Part shown: positions 1-10,935 of the stretch, piece by piece
Layout of the letters: every line of letters starts with the position of its first letter
How positions within the stretch are numbered: the stretch's first letter is position 1
DNA from: Azolla caroliniana
Taxonomy: Eukaryota > Polypodiophyta
NCBI GenBank assembly: GCA_043228905.1
Contig: JBHGNT010000001.1
Span: 21,452,001 to 21,516,000 of the forward strand
Direction of reading: 5' to 3'
Length of the DNA stretch: 64,000 bases
Notes under the pieces: generated by a model
The model's database searches: none
Seen by the model: the letters and a program-made list of their open reading frames with translations, nothing else
What the model was told of the DNA's origin: nothing
Program-made: the position numbers and the translations under genes

Positions 1-2095
1 TTTGGATGTTTGGTGTATATGCATGTGTCTAAGGATCAGAGCCCGAAGCTCGACAGTGAGTCGAGACTCGAAACCATGCATATTCCTGGGGTACTCAGAG
101 GATGAGTTCGGCTACAAGTTGTGGGACTTAGTCGACAAGAAGGTAGTGAGAAGTCAGGACATAGTCTTCTTGGAAGACAAGACGATCGAGGACTAGAAAC
201 AACAAAAGTGGGAATTGACTTACCAGTTGACTCCCACTACCACCGAATTAAGAACAGTCGAACCGACACAGTCGACTATTCGGAGATAGCCAATCGGCAT
301 AGTCGAATCCAAGTCGGTCGACTCAGAGCAACCGACCAATACATATGAGTCGGAGTCTACAGAACCATTGAAGTCGATTGAGGAATACGAGTCGGAGTCG
401 GCTAACCCTAAGCAACTAATCGACATATATGAACCCAAGGCGAGAGAAGATTCGGCAGAGACATCCGAACCATAGCCAACAACGGGTGGAAGGAGATACC
501 CACTCAGAGAAAGGAGAGCACCGACTACATATGGCAGTCAATACATCCTCTTGACTAATGAAGGTGAGCCTGAATGCAAGACAAGATGGACTCCTTGCAC
601 GAAAAGTATACTTACGACTTGGTGGAGCTACCAAAAGGTAAGAGAGCACTCCGGAATAAATGTGTCTACAAAGTGAAAACTGAAGAAGTCAACAGTGCAC
701 CCCGATATAAACCCCGCATTATGGTGAAGGGATTTCAAGAGAAAATCGGTGTCGACTTTGACGAGATATTCACACTAGTCGTAAAGATGAGATCAATTAG
801 AACTGTTCTGAGCATAGCTACTAGTATGAATCTAGAGATCGAACAGTTGGATGCCAAAACAACATTCTTGCATGAGGAGCTAGACGAGGAGATCTACATG
901 CAGTAGCACGAAGGCTTTGAGGACAAAGGAAAAGATAACCTAGTGTGTCGGCTGAAGAAAAGTTTGTATGGTTTGAAACAAGCTCCACACCAATGGTACA
1001 AGCAGTTCAAATCCTTCATGCTAGAACACGAGTTCCACAAAACACGGGCAGATCACTGTGTGTTTGTCAAAAGGTATGATGAAGGTGACTTCTTGATTCT
1101 CTTATTATATGTGGATGACATGTTGATAGATGGACAAGAAACGAAGAGGATCGTGAGCTTGAAGAAAGCATTGGGCAAGTCGCTTTCCATGAAAGATCTT
1201 GGATTGGCCAAATAGATTTTGGGGATGTAGATAGTTCGGGACAGAACTAAGAAAGTGTTATGGGTGTCACAAGAGAAGTATGTGACAAAGGTCCTAGAAA
1301 GATTTAACATGTCAGAAGCAAAGTCGGTCGGTTCTCATTGCCGACAAACGGCAAGATGAATGTTAAGTAATGCCCGAGGAGGGAGAAGCAAAAGGGTTGA
1401 GATGAGGAAGTTATTGTATGCCTCGGCCATCGGCAATTTGATGTATGTTATGGTTTTGTACGAGACCAGACATAGCATTTGTTGTGGGGGCATTAAGCTG
1501 CTACATGAGTAATCCAGTCACAGAACATTGAGCAAGAGTGAAGTGGATACCGGGCTACTTAAAAGGCACCTTGGGGGTGTGCCTCAGGTATGGTGTCGGA
1601 AAACCTATGCTCGAAGGTTTTACTGACTCTGACATGTCCAAGAATGTAGACTCAAGCTGATCCACATTAGGTTATGTGATGACCTATGTAGGGGGAGCAA
1701 TGGCATGGCGATCAAGACTGCAGAAGTCTGTGGCCTTGTCGACCACAGGGGCAGAGTATATGGCCGTGGTAGAGGCCGGCAATGAGCTGATTTGGATGAA
1801 GAATTTCCTTAGTGAACTAGGAATGAAGCAAGAGAGATTCCTACTTCACTATGATCATCAGAATGCCATACATCTAGCCAAGAACGTTGCATACCACTCC
1901 TGAACCAATCATATACAGAGGAGGTATCACTTGTTGCGGAAGAAAGTGCACAAGGGGGAGTTTACCCTTGGGAAGATCCATACTCACGACAATGGATCCG
2001 GCATGCTCACGAAGAACCTACCGATGGATAGACTCAGAGTGTGTTGACAGAAGACATGACTAACTGACTCCACCCACATGAGTGGAGGGGGAGTT
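1..2095 (+). pseudogene. Degenerate Ty1/Copia pol (integrase end, RT, RNase H), copy 1
   Basis: Remnant of a Copia polyprotein read left to right. Visible pieces are the integrase C-terminal motif CIFLGYSEDEFGYKLWD (from about 85), RT motifs (KGFQEKIGVDFDEIF, KKSLYGLKQAPHQWYKQF, LLLYVDDMLI near 1110) and the RNase H motif STTGAEYMAVVEAGNELIWM (from about 1740). Stops at about 194, 904 and 1213, with frameshifts between blocks, show it is dead. It ends in a purine-rich polypurine tract just before an LTR-like TGTTAGGAATATG at 2096. The same pseudogene, with more of its 5' part, lies at 42931-45605. Confidence 0.9.
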
Positions 2096-2294
2096 TGTTA
2101 GGAATATGTCCCTCCTATGGGAGAAGCCGACTGTTTGACTTGGGAAGAGCCGACAATCGAAGACACAGAGTAGTTGACTGGTCGGGCTAAGAACCGAAAG
2201 TCGAAGACACTGAGAGTCGACTGAGAGAGAGTCAACCAGGAGAGTTGACAGCAAGTGATCCAAGTTGAAGGCACGACCGACAAGGAGTAATTCA
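2096..2294 (+). mobile_element. Truncated Copia 3' LTR (copy 1)
   Basis: It begins TGTTAGGAATATGTCC directly after the polypurine tract gagtggagggggagt. The start resembles the LTR start at 40327 (TGTTAGGAATTTGG), so the two elements are related. The LTR breaks off after about 200 bp where unrelated Copia sequence begins; the right edge is approximate. Confidence 0.7.
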
Positions 2295-2910
2295 AAATAG
2301 AACAAATCAAACTATCTCATTATCACAATCTAATTATATTAATTCTATTCTCCAAAGATTTGATATGCTCCATAATAAGCCCATTAGTACTCCTCTTACC
2401 TCTCCTTGTAAACTCTCAAATGATGATTCTCCAAAAACAGAACGAGAAATTTCCGAAATGAAGGATGTACCTTAGAAACAAATCTTTGAGTGTATAAGAT
2501 ATCTAGTAAGTTGTACACGTCCAAATATTTGTTTCGCCGCTAGTTTTCTTTCTTGTTTCATGGCTAATCTAGGACCAAAGCATTGGATCGCGGTCAAGCA
2601 ATTACTATGATATTTGAAGCATACTCAACATTATGCGTTGACTTGCTCGTTTCATGGCTAATCTAGGACCAAAGCATTGGATCGCGGTCAAGCGATTACT
2701 ACGATATCTAAAGCATATTCAACATTATGCAATTGACTTACTCGCTTCATGGCTAATCCAGGACCAAAGCATTGGATCGCGGTCAAGCGATTTCTACAAT
2801 ATTTGAAGCAAACTCAACATTATGTGTTGACTTAGTCGGCCACACAATCTAAGTCGACCACGCTTGTGCAAGGATGGACACACCCCTCCAGTCAACTAAT
2901 TGGTTGGTCT
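2295..2910 (+). pseudogene. Second Copia fragment: end of RT, start of RNase H (copy 1)
   Basis: In a different frame from the preceding remnant it reads like the RT/RNase H linker of another Copia family (RFDMLHNKPISTPLTSPCKL, then CIRYLVSCTRPNICFAASFL), with stops. It contains a threefold tandem repeat (2556-2835). The fragment is cut at 2910 by the NUMT. The uninterrupted continuation (SDSDWGGEVDRRKSTVGYVY) is present in copy 2 from 46421. Confidence 0.8.
2556..2835 (+). repeat. Three tandem units of about 94-95 bp inside Copia pol
   Basis: Units begin at the three occurrences of ATGGCTAATC (about 2560, 2654 and 2749) and each carries GGACCAAAGCATTGGATCGC. Unit length is not a multiple of three at each step, so the triplication breaks the reading frame. 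The same triplication is present in copy 2 (46066-46345), so it predates the duplication. Confidence 0.85.
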
Positions 2911-3310
2911 TCGGGTCTTTCTCCACCCATACCTCGTTACATGCCTAGCCCTTACGGACGCACAGATGAATATGGGCTTACCATGTTCCATCAATGGCAT
3001 CTAACCTATGCCGATTTCGGCGGACTGTGCTCTACCCCGGTGAACCCATGCGGTTTCGACGTGCCCAGAGGCCAAAGGCGAATCCGTTCACGGTCCGTCA
3101 GACTAACCAGTCGAAGATGGCCCTAGCCTTGCCTCGGTCATGCTTTACTAGGCTTATACACATTTGCTTACGCTGTCCCCTCTTCAGCTCACCCCAGCCC
3201 CCATCTTGAGGGACGTTGCCCTCAAGGCTTCACACCAAGTCTTTACAGTCAAAGCGTGCTTGAGCAAGGTCAGGCAGAACCGTTGCCCGATGGGAACCTC
3301 CCCCATATTG
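2911..3310 (-). other. NUMT, left part: nad7 intron (i676) sequence
   Basis: GC-richer sequence with no retroelement motif begins exactly where the Copia repeat stops. Joined across the Gypsy target-site duplication (3311-3315 and 12643-12647) it is continuous with the group II intron whose 5' end (GTGCGAC on the minus strand) follows nad7 exon 3 at 12665. I therefore read it as the 5' portion of nad7 intron i676, truncated at 2911. Identity as intron sequence is inferred from continuity, not from a recognised structural domain. Confidence 0.75.
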
Positions 3311-3315
3311 CTATC

Positions 3316-4036
3316 TGTGAAAGTGTTTTTAGAATCTAAGCCATTGAACATTAGGAGAATATAAAGTATAGATAATTCACCTTTTGAGGATAAGAACACG
3401 AACTAAGACCTTAGGGAAGAAGTCAAAAGTAAAAGTACGAGACCAAGAGAAAAGTAAAAAGAGAAAACGCAGACTATAAAAAACAGTAAAAATAAAATGG
3501 TCATAACTCCCTCGTTGTTTATCCAAATATCACGTTTAAATATGGATTAGAAAGCTTGTAAAAAGAGCTTTCTATAGCTTTTTAAATCGCTTAATTTGGA
3601 TATCGGATGAGGGAGATATGACGATTAGAAGGTTGATGTGTCATAGCTAAAAATAGGGAGATAAAAAGCTTCTAAAAATAGCATGAACGTGGATAAGAAG
3701 AGGAAGGTTATAAAAGAAGAAGTAATATTAGTGAGGGGGGCGAAGAGTGAAAGGAAAAGAGTGGATGAGGAGTGTTAGGAAGAAGTGTCTTAGAAGAGGA
3801 AGGTCTTTGGTTTTAATGTGGAGTTTGTCTCCTTTGTATTCTCTTGATGTTGGAATATCAGAACATTCTTATTTCTTGCTCGCTTTCTCTATCTTTTTTC
3901 TTAGTTTCTTGAGTTATACTCTCTAATCATAATTACCTAGAGCTATATAATATATTATGATTTTCAACTCCATCTAATCGGTTTGGTCAAGCCCTCGTAT
4001 AGTGTATAACTATCTATTATCTTATACACCCTATCA
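3316..4036 (+). repeat. Gypsy 5' LTR (721 bp)
   Basis: Begins TG and ends CA. It is the same length as 11922-12642 with one visible mismatch. It contains an A-rich purine stretch and many AAAG/GAAG runs. Confidence 0.93.
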
Positions 4037-4060
4037 TTTTGGCGCTCCAGGGAGGGCGGA
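4037..4060 (+). promoter_or_regulatory. Putative primer-binding site of the Gypsy element
   Basis: TTTTGGCGCTCCAGGG immediately follows the 5' LTR. TGGCGCC-like primer sites next to the LTR are usual in plant Gypsy elements; the priming tRNA was not identified. Confidence 0.55.
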
Positions 4061-4123
4061 TCCTTTCCGTATAGGAAGAGAAGTTATCATTTAATTGTGT
4101 TACTATATTACATTAACTTAGCT

Positions 4124-5497
4124 ATGCAATTTGCATTTTCGGGTGAAAGAACACAAGATGCTGGTGCCTTTTTGGCATGCTTTGAGCATCATGCCATATC
4201 TATTGGACGCATCACCGACAACGAAAAGTTGCCCTTGTTGGTAGCTACATTCTATGGTCGTGCTCGAGATTGGTATGACTCTCTTCCGCAAAATGAACAA
4301 GGAGAATATCAATTATTGGTGCATCAATTTCGTACAAGATATATTCAATGGAAAAGTGCAACTGAGGTAAGGGAGGAGCTTTTTCAACTAAAGATGGAAT
4401 CACCTTTTGGTTTTTTAGAGTATGAACGAAATTTCCAAGAATTGTGGACGACGTGGATTCGTCTTCGTGGTGGCACCGAAGACGAGTGGTTTAAGATAGA
4501 ACAATTTAAGGTGGGCCTTGATATGCATTTCCGTTTGGAGGCAAGCTTGAAGGATCCAACGACTTTTCAAGCTCTTCTCCAAGTTTGTCAAGATTATGAT
4601 CGACAAGTGAAGATGATGAGTTCCATGGGGGATCCCCAAATGACGGCTTTGGGTGCAAATTTGATGCCTCGTGCCAACTTTCAAGCCTTATCTTCAATTG
4701 TGCATGGTGGACAAGTGTTTCCAAATGTGTATACCACCACAACAATAAACCCAACAAGTATATCTCAAGAAGTGGAACAAGTGAAGAGTGAACAAGATAC
4801 AATGGCGTTGGTGAATCGGCGCTTTGATGAAGTGATGGCCCACTTGCAACAATCCCAAGCAATTCGCAACACTATTCCCGATGGTGGTGGCTCTAGAGGG
4901 CATCAAGGTGTAATTTGTTATTCTTGTCAAGAGGAGGGACACTCAACAAGATGTCCTCATCGACAACAAAGAGGTATGGAAAGAGACATGTATGAAGTGC
5001 AACGGAATGGACAACGACCTATCAACAATGGAGTCGAAGGAGGCGAATCCATAACACTTCCAATGACTCAGGTTCCTACAATTCCTCATAATGTGAATCT
5101 TCTTAATTTTATTGATGATAGTGATAGTGCTTGTGAAGTAGCTCTTGTGAAAAGGACAAGAGCCTCGCAAAAGGAGAAAGAAGTTGAAGGAGAATCTAGT
5201 GACTCAAGACAAAAGAAGAAGTCTAAGGAGAATGAGAAAGAGGACAAATTGAGAAGGAGACACTCTAGAAGGAAGATAAAGATGGAGGATATTCCTATGG
5301 GAGAAGGTGTAGAATCTTTCAATCGGAAGCATGAATTGATATCGAGTGGACCAAGGATAACATGGCCGCAACTTCTCCAATTATCATCCACATTACAAAA
5401 TGAGTGGGGGAGGCTTGTGAGTATTTGCCAAAGTCAAAAGACCGTGCATTACGTGGGGATCATGCGAGTAGAAGATCGAAAGGACATACGTCCAATC
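4124..5497 (+). CDS. Gypsy gag (5' half of a gag-protease frame split by a Copia insertion)
   Basis: The first ATG of the frame is at 4124. The N-terminal 200 residues match the retrotransposon gag domain (GRARDWYDSLP, VHQFRTRYIQWK, FLEYERNFQELW). A CCHC zinc knuckle CYSCQEEGHSTRC of type CX2CX4HX3C follows at about residues 265-280. Next come a Glu/Lys-rich region of alternating charges (about residues 350-400) and a run toward protease. The frame is cut at 5497 by the Copia LTR; the part shown before 5498 plus 10936-11661 makes 700 codons with no stop. Gag would form the virus-like particle in the cytoplasm. Translation now runs into the Copia LTR and stops at 5566. Confidence 0.88.
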
Positions 5498-5778
5498 TGT
5501 CGAATACATGTGTATAATGGACGTATTCACACTATTCCGTTTTGGCCATTTATGAAATTATCATAAAGGGTAGTTGCCCTAAGTCGGTCACTATATATAG
5601 TGACCTTGTAACCTCTTTGTGAGGTTGGATGTTGTATTATTTGCTTTATGGAATAAAGACTCTTTTGTGCCTCTCTCTCTCTCTCTCTGTGCAACGACCT
5701 ACCTTCTGTCATACGCAGGTACTCAGAACAGAACTGAATGCTCCTTGATCTTCCGCATTGACGACCTCGCTTTCAACA
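5498..5778 (+). repeat. Copia 5' LTR (281 bp)
   Basis: TG...CA ends. It contains a TATA-like CACTATATATAGTG hairpin (about 5589) followed by a CTCTCT tract in the presumed R/U5 region. It looks identical to 10650-10930. Confidence 0.94.
5589..5603 (+). promoter_or_regulatory. Likely LTR promoter TATA box in a short palindrome
   Basis: GTCACTATATATAGTGAC is a perfect inverted repeat around TATATATA, about 90-100 bp upstream of the CT-rich tract. It is the best TATA candidate in this short LTR and is preserved in both LTR copies. Confidence 0.5.
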
Positions 5779-5780
5779 TC

Positions 5781-5793
5781 TGGTATCAGAGCC
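5781..5793 (+). promoter_or_regulatory. Copia primer-binding site (tRNA-iMet type)
   Basis: TGGTATCAGAGCC begins two bases after the 5' LTR. This sequence complements the 3' end of plant initiator methionine tRNA. Confidence 0.88.
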
Positions 5794-6442
5794 TGCACAG
5801 TAGTCGGTCCTTCAATCCGCTGTCGGCCGTCGTCTCAGCATTCGGTTTCCTGCGTCATTCGAAGAAGAGAGAAGAAGAAGAAAAACAGGTTTGCATCTCA
5901 TCGCGTTAGATCCTCTTGCTTGGAGTAAGCCTTCAGGTTGTACTCTGTTCCTTGTGATCGTAACCGCTCGAGGTGAAATCCCCTTGTGCAACATTGACGC
6001 GATCGTGCTCCACTCGGTTAAACAGCATCCGAAGAGGTAATCAAACGCCGCTCGTTGTAACCACTCGGTGCAGATCGGTCTTAAGACAACAGCCCCAAAT
6101 TCGTGCTTCATCTGGCTGATCGACATTCGGGAGGATCAGTTGGATCCGTCTCTCTCGTCACTGCAGCCACCCGAAGCAGAATCGGTCCAAATAATCGGTT
6201 TCAATAATCGGTATTCGGCATATATATCCGAAGCGAACCGGGCTCACTCCGACTCGGCAACATTCGGGAAGACCAGTCGGTTCTGTCCCTCAAGCTACCG
6301 GAGTCAATTCGAGCAAGTTCCGAAGCCGAACCGACTCGGGTTCAAATCTGACTAGAACGATATCGGGTGAGCCAACCGGCTGCACTCCAACAAGGTTCGT
6401 AGTCAACTCCGAACCGAGCTTCGTCAACCGAAACCGAATTTG
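5794..6442 (+). other. Copia 5' untranslated leader
   Basis: About 650 bp between primer site and first in-frame ATG. It is rich in TCGG and CCGAA motifs and has no long frame leading into gag. Nothing else is recognised in it. Confidence 0.6.
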
Positions 6443-9400
6443 ATGGCATCAACATCCGGCTCGTCAGAAATGAGTCTACGAAAGTTCGATGGATCGAACT
6501 TCAACTTCTGGAAAGAGCAAATGCAGGACTATCTCATAGTCAAGGGACAAATCGATCCCATCGAAAATGAAGAACCTCCAGAAGGATACAAACCAGTTGA
6601 GTGGCAGAAGCTGGACAGAATCGTCCGTGCCACGATTCGGATGCACCTATCGGAATCGGTATATTTTACGGTGCAATCGTGTACGACAGCATTCGAACTG
6701 TGGAAAACACTGTCGGACACTTACGAAAAGAAGGTCGCCGCAACGAAGATGTTTCTGATCCGGCGCCTCTACAACTTGCGGATGAAAGAATCCGATTCGG
6801 TTCAAGCACACCTCAATGAGTACGAAAGCATAAGCTCCCAAATCTCGTCACAGGGGACGGCAATTGAGGATGAACTCAGAGCAATGATACTCATGAGCAG
6901 CCTTCCCTCATCATGGGAAACTTTCGTCACAACCGTGTGCAACGCGTCAACCACGGCTGTTAAATACTCCGAAGTCACGAGCGCAATCCTGACCGAAGCA
7001 GCTCGGAGAAAGTCTTTCGCCAAAGACTCAACAGACGACGCTTATGTAGTACAAGGTTTGACAGACCGATCGAACATACGAGGAAGAGATTCCTCACGAC
7101 CGCCGAACAATCAGCGAAGACGGAGCCAGTCACGGGATAACCGAATCTGCAATTATTGCAAGAAACCCGGACACATCAAAGCCGACTGCCGCGCACTCAA
7201 GAACAAGAACAACAAGAAGAGTGGCCGGCATGAGGAGATCAATTACGTCAGCTTCTCAGCTGATGTACTACCTGACGACCCGAATATACTATCAATAGAA
7301 AATCCAGTCGGATCAGAAGTTCTACTCACGACTGAAGAATCGAGCACATGGCTCTTGGATTCGGGCACGTCATTTCACGTGACTCCTCATCGATCCCAAT
7401 TTCGGCAATATACGATCCGTCACTCCGACTCAGTTCGAGTCGGCAACTCACAACACTGTGACATCGTCGGAATCGGCACAGTAGAGCTCAACCTTGCAGG
7501 GGGCTCTACACTTGTACTCCACAATGTCCGACATGTACCCGAGCTCACAAGGCCATTGATCTCAGTCGGACAACTAGATGAAGACGGCATTCGTGCCGGT
7601 TTTTCTTCGGGAGGGTGGACACTCCACAGGGGGAACCTCCTGCTTGCTAGAGGACCCAAGATACACTCACTGTATCCGTTACATGTTACGCTCAGAGAGG
7701 GTAACCTGTTTTTGGTGGATATTCCTGTGTCATCACTATGGCACAGAAGATTAGGACACCTCAGCAAGGCCGGCATCACGCACCTATCTAGAGCCGGATA
7801 CATCCCTAAACTCTCCTTCTCCGACCATCAATTTTGCGAGCATTGCCAGTATGGCAAACAAGCAGCCACATCACACCCGACATCAGCACCAAGAGAATCG
7901 AGACCTCTCGATTTGGTCCACTCGGACGTCTGTGGCCCAATGCCGCATCAGTCTCTCGGTGGTGCCTCTTACTTCGTCACTTTTATTGACGATTCGACTC
8001 GAAAGGTGTGGGCTTATCTAATTCGCACCAAAGATCGGGTCTTCTCGATCTTCACCGATTGGCTCGCTATGGTAGAAAATCAAACCGACCGAAAGCTGAA
8101 ATGCCTTCGGACCGACAATGGGGGAGAGTTCAAATCAGAAGAATTCGTCAAATTCTGCCGACAACGCGGCATCCGACGTGAATTTACGGCACCACACAGT
8201 CCGGAGCAAAACGGGATTGCAGAACGAATGAATCGGACAATCCAAGAAAGGATAGTTTCCATGCTCCAACACTCCGGACTGTCGGATGGCTTCTGGGCAG
8301 AGGCTCTACTCACGGCAGTACACATAATCAATATGTCGCCAAGTAGACCTCTAGGACTTCAAATTCCTCAGGAACTATGGAACGGCAGTAAGCCGAATTA
8401 CGACAAGCTGAGGATCTTCGGATGCGAGGCGTACGCCCTTATTCCGAAAGATGATCGCCGAAAACTTGCACCTCGGTCCAGGAAATGCATTTTCCTTGGA
8501 TATGGATCCGACGGCGAAATGGGATACCGACTCTGGGACCCCGAACGCAGACAAATCGTTCGAAGTTCGGACGTTGTGTTCAACGAGTCGGCTATGAATC
8601 CATCAGTCGAAAAACCGATCGAAGTCCGAAGGGTAACATTTTCCGATGTGCCGACCCTTCAAGAAGGCCCCGCTCTCAACACACGGTCAGCTTCACGGGT
8701 AGCTGAACCTTACACTACCGACTCGGACAACTCCGACTCGGCACAGCAGAACAATCCGCTTTCGGACCATCCGACCACGATACCCGATGCGACCAGTCCA
8801 ATCATGCCTCGACGATCCGAGAGACTGTCGCAACCTCCGGAGAGGTATTCTCCTGGAATTTTCTTCACCGACGCCGGCGAACCGACGTCTTACGAAGACG
8901 CATCGACATCTGTCGATTCAGCCACCTGGCATCTGGCGATGGAGTCGGAAATGCACTCCATTCGGGCAAACAAGACTTGGGATCTGGTTGAATTACCCAG
9001 GAACCGACGTGCTCTTCCTTGCAAGTGGGTTTATCGACTAAAAGAGACGTCTGATTCGACCACCCCAAAGTACAAGGCCAGATTAGTTGCGAAGGGCTTC
9101 CGACAAGAATATGGTGTCGACTTCGACGAGATTTTTTCACCAGTGGTGAAAATGACAACCCTTCGTTTCCTACTCGGCGTAGTGGCAGCCGACAACTTGG
9201 AGCTGATTCAGCTAGATGTCAAAACAGCATTCCTCCATGGTGATCTTGACGAGGAAATTTATATGGAGCAGCCAAAAGGCTTCGTGGCCACCGGCCAAGA
9301 ACATCTAGTCTGCCGACTCAGGAAGAGTCTATACGGCCTCAAACAGGCACCGCGACAATGGTACAAGAAGTTCGACGACTTCATCCAATCGATCGGCTTC

Positions 9401-10456
9401 TCCAAAAGCGATGAGGACCATTGTCTCTTCACCAATACAGCTCAAGATGGATCACCCATCTTCCTCATCATTTACGTGGACGACATGCTAATTTCTGGAC
9501 GCCACGCGGGCGAACTTGCCGATCTCGTTCGGCAACTGCGGTTGAAGTTTGCCATGAAGGACCTCGGTCCGGCACGACACATCCTTGGCATGAAGATTAG
9601 TCGGCATCGCGATAAACGACATCTTTTTCTGTCTCAGACCGACTATATCCGACGTGTCTTAGAACGCTTCAACATGCAATCAGCCAAATCTGCTTCAACC
9701 CCGCTCCCTATGAATCTTCGGCTCTCTCAGCGAGACTGCCCGACATCCGGTCCGGAGGGGGAAGATATGAAGTCGGTACCGTATGCACCGGCAGTCGGCT
9801 CCCTTATGTACCTGATGGTCGCGACACGGCCTGATATTTCTCACGCCGTAGGAGTCGTCAGCAGATTTATGCACAATCCTGGCCGATCGCATTGGAACGC
9901 AGTCAAGCATGTGTTCAGATATCTGGCTGGCACAAAAGACCACGGCATTCTTTTCGGTCCGAACCGAACCTCAGGCGTAGTCGGTTACACCGACTCGGAT
10001 TTCGCCGGCTGTATAGACAGTCGGAAATCAACAACCGGATACTGCTTCAAATTCGGCAATGGAGCAATCTCGTGGAAGTCGAAACTTCAGGAGTGCACAG
10101 CGACCTCAACGACCGAAGCAGAATATGTAGCTGCGTCCGACGCAGCAAAAGAAGCTTTGTGGCTCGGTCGGCTGGCGCACACGTTTCGACAAGTCGAACA
10201 TGACTCGGCTCCAGTTGTCTACAGCGACAGTCAAGGTGCTGTTGCCTTGTCGAAAAATCCGGTTCACCACAACGCCTCCAAGCATATCGACGTTCGATAT
10301 CACTTCGTTCGGGACTGCGTCATTTCAGGGAAAATCGGTCTAGAGAAAATATCCACAACCGACAATGTCGCAGATGGAATGACCAAATGTCTTTCGGCAG
10401 ACCGCTTTCGGTCTCTTCGGCATCAGATGGGCGTAACGACAAACCAGTCCGGTTAG
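6443..10456 (+). CDS. Copia gag-pol polyprotein, intact
   Basis: One uninterrupted frame from ATG 6443 (an upstream TTG is not needed) gives 1337 residues, usual for a Copia polyprotein. Domains in order: gag (1-200; KFDGSNFNFWKEQMQDYL), CCHC knuckle CNYCKKPGHIKADC (about 236-250), aspartic protease WLLDSGTSFHVT (about 305), GAG-pre-integrase LWHRRLGHL with CEHCQYGK, integrase with D,D,E triad (VHSDVCGPM, RTDNGGEF, SPEQNGIAERMN), RT (ARLVAKGFRQEYGVDFDEIF, SLYGLKQAPRQWYKKF, IIYVDDMLI) and RNase H (TDSDFAGC, STTEAEYVAASDAAKEALW). Every catalytic motif looks complete. It makes the particle, cDNA copy and integrase of the element and is probably still able to transpose. Confidence 0.96.
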   Translation: MASTSGSSEMSLRKFDGSNFNFWKEQMQDYLIVKGQIDPIENEEPPEGYKPVEWQKLDRIVRATIRMHLSESVYFTVQSCTTAFELWKTLSDTYEKKVAATKMFLIRRLYNLRMKESDSVQAHLNEYESISSQISSQGTAIEDELRAMILMSSLPSSWETFVTTVCNASTTAVKYSEVTSAILTEAARRKSFAKDSTDDAYVVQGLTDRSNIRGRDSSRPPNNQRRRSQSRDNRICNYCKKPGHIKADCRALKNKNNKKSGRHEEINYVSFSADVLPDDPNILSIENPVGSEVLLTTEESSTWLLDSGTSFHVTPHRSQFRQYTIRHSDSVRVGNSQHCDIVGIGTVELNLAGGSTLVLHNVRHVPELTRPLISVGQLDEDGIRAGFSSGGWTLHRGNLLLARGPKIHSLYPLHVTLREGNLFLVDIPVSSLWHRRLGHLSKAGITHLSRAGYIPKLSFSDHQFCEHCQYGKQAATSHPTSAPRESRPLDLVHSDVCGPMPHQSLGGASYFVTFIDDSTRKVWAYLIRTKDRVFSIFTDWLAMVENQTDRKLKCLRTDNGGEFKSEEFVKFCRQRGIRREFTAPHSPEQNGIAERMNRTIQERIVSMLQHSGLSDGFWAEALLTAVHIINMSPSRPLGLQIPQELWNGSKPNYDKLRIFGCEAYALIPKDDRRKLAPRSRKCIFLGYGSDGEMGYRLWDPERRQIVRSSDVVFNESAMNPSVEKPIEVRRVTFSDVPTLQEGPALNTRSASRVAEPYTTDSDNSDSAQQNNPLSDHPTTIPDATSPIMPRRSERLSQPPERYSPGIFFTDAGEPTSYEDASTSVDSATWHLAMESEMHSIRANKTWDLVELPRNRRALPCKWVYRLKETSDSTTPKYKARLVAKGFRQEYGVDFDEIFSPVVKMTTLRFLLGVVAADNLELIQLDVKTAFLHGDLDEEIYMEQPKGFVATGQEHLVCRLRKSLYGLKQAPRQWYKKFDDFIQSIGFSKSDEDHCLFTNTAQDGSPIFLIIYVDDMLISGRHAGELADLVRQLRLKFAMKDLGPARHILGMKISRHRDKRHLFLSQTDYIRRVLERFNMQSAKSASTPLPMNLRLSQRDCPTSGPEGEDMKSVPYAPAVGSLMYLMVATRPDISHAVGVVSRFMHNPGRSHWNAVKHVFRYLAGTKDHGILFGPNRTSGVVGYTDSDFAGCIDSRKSTTGYCFKFGNGAISWKSKLQECTATSTTEAEYVAASDAAKEALWLGRLAHTFRQVEHDSAPVVYSDSQGAVALSKNPVHHNASKHIDVRYHFVRDCVISGKIGLEKISTTDNVADGMTKCLSADRFRSLRHQMGVTTNQSG

Positions 10457-10649
10457 AGCCGGACACAGAGCAGGATGGTTCCCGACAACCGACGTCAGTT
10501 CCTTAATGATCGACTTCAACTGTTCCGACCCGACCAGTTCGGTCTTCTGCCTTCGGACCCTGCCGACTTGAACAAAGCTGATATGTCCGAGAACCTAAGT
10601 CTATACCTGTAATCTTAGATAACCCATGTATACGCCCATTACGGGGGAG
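10457..10649 (+). other. Copia 3' untranslated region with polypurine tract
   Basis: Short spacer rich in CGAC/TCGG words, ending in acgggggag directly before the LTR. That is the expected plus-strand primer. Confidence 0.7.
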
Positions 10650-10930
10650 TGTCGAATACATGTGTATAATGGACGTATTCACACTATTCCGTTTTGGCCA
10701 TTTATGAAATTATCATAAAGGGTAGTTGCCCTAAGTCGGTCACTATATATAGTGACCTTGTAACCTCTTTGTGAGGTTGGATGTTGTATTATTTGCTTTA
10801 TGGAATAAAGACTCTTTTGTGCCTCTCTCTCTCTCTCTCTGTGCAACGACCTACCTTCTGTCATACGCAGGTACTCAGAACAGAACTGAATGCTCCTTGA
10901 TCTTCCGCATTGACGACCTCGCTTTCAACA
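10650..10930 (+). repeat. Copia 3' LTR (281 bp)
   Basis: Second LTR of the intact Copia. It has the same length and no difference seen against 5498-5778. Confidence 0.94.
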
Positions 10931-10935
10931 CAATC

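Larger units (their letters stand above)
1..2910 (+). repeat. Long direct repeat, copy 1
   Basis: This stretch matches 43511-46420 at a constant offset of 43510 with no indel. The only differences I saw by eye are at 1331/44841, 1498/45008, 1749/45259 and 1787/45297. The match stops exactly at 2910/46420: copy 1 then runs into mitochondrial DNA, while copy 2 continues into Copia RNase H sequence. The repeat may extend upstream of the window start, which cannot be seen here. Confidence 0.95.
5498..10930 (+). mobile_element. Intact, apparently very young Ty1/Copia retrotransposon
   Basis: The LTRs at 5498-5778 and 10650-10930 are both 281 bp and look identical by eye, starting TGTCGAATAC and ending TTCAACA. 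The 5-bp target-site duplication is caatc (5493-5497 and 10931-10935). The primer site TGGTATCAGAGCC at 5781 matches the initiator-Met tRNA 3' end used by most plant Copia elements. The polypurine tract acgggggag ends at 10649. The single polyprotein frame is intact. All parts needed for autonomous transposition are present. The insertion splits the Gypsy gag-protease frame, so it is the last event in this nest. Confidence 0.95.
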
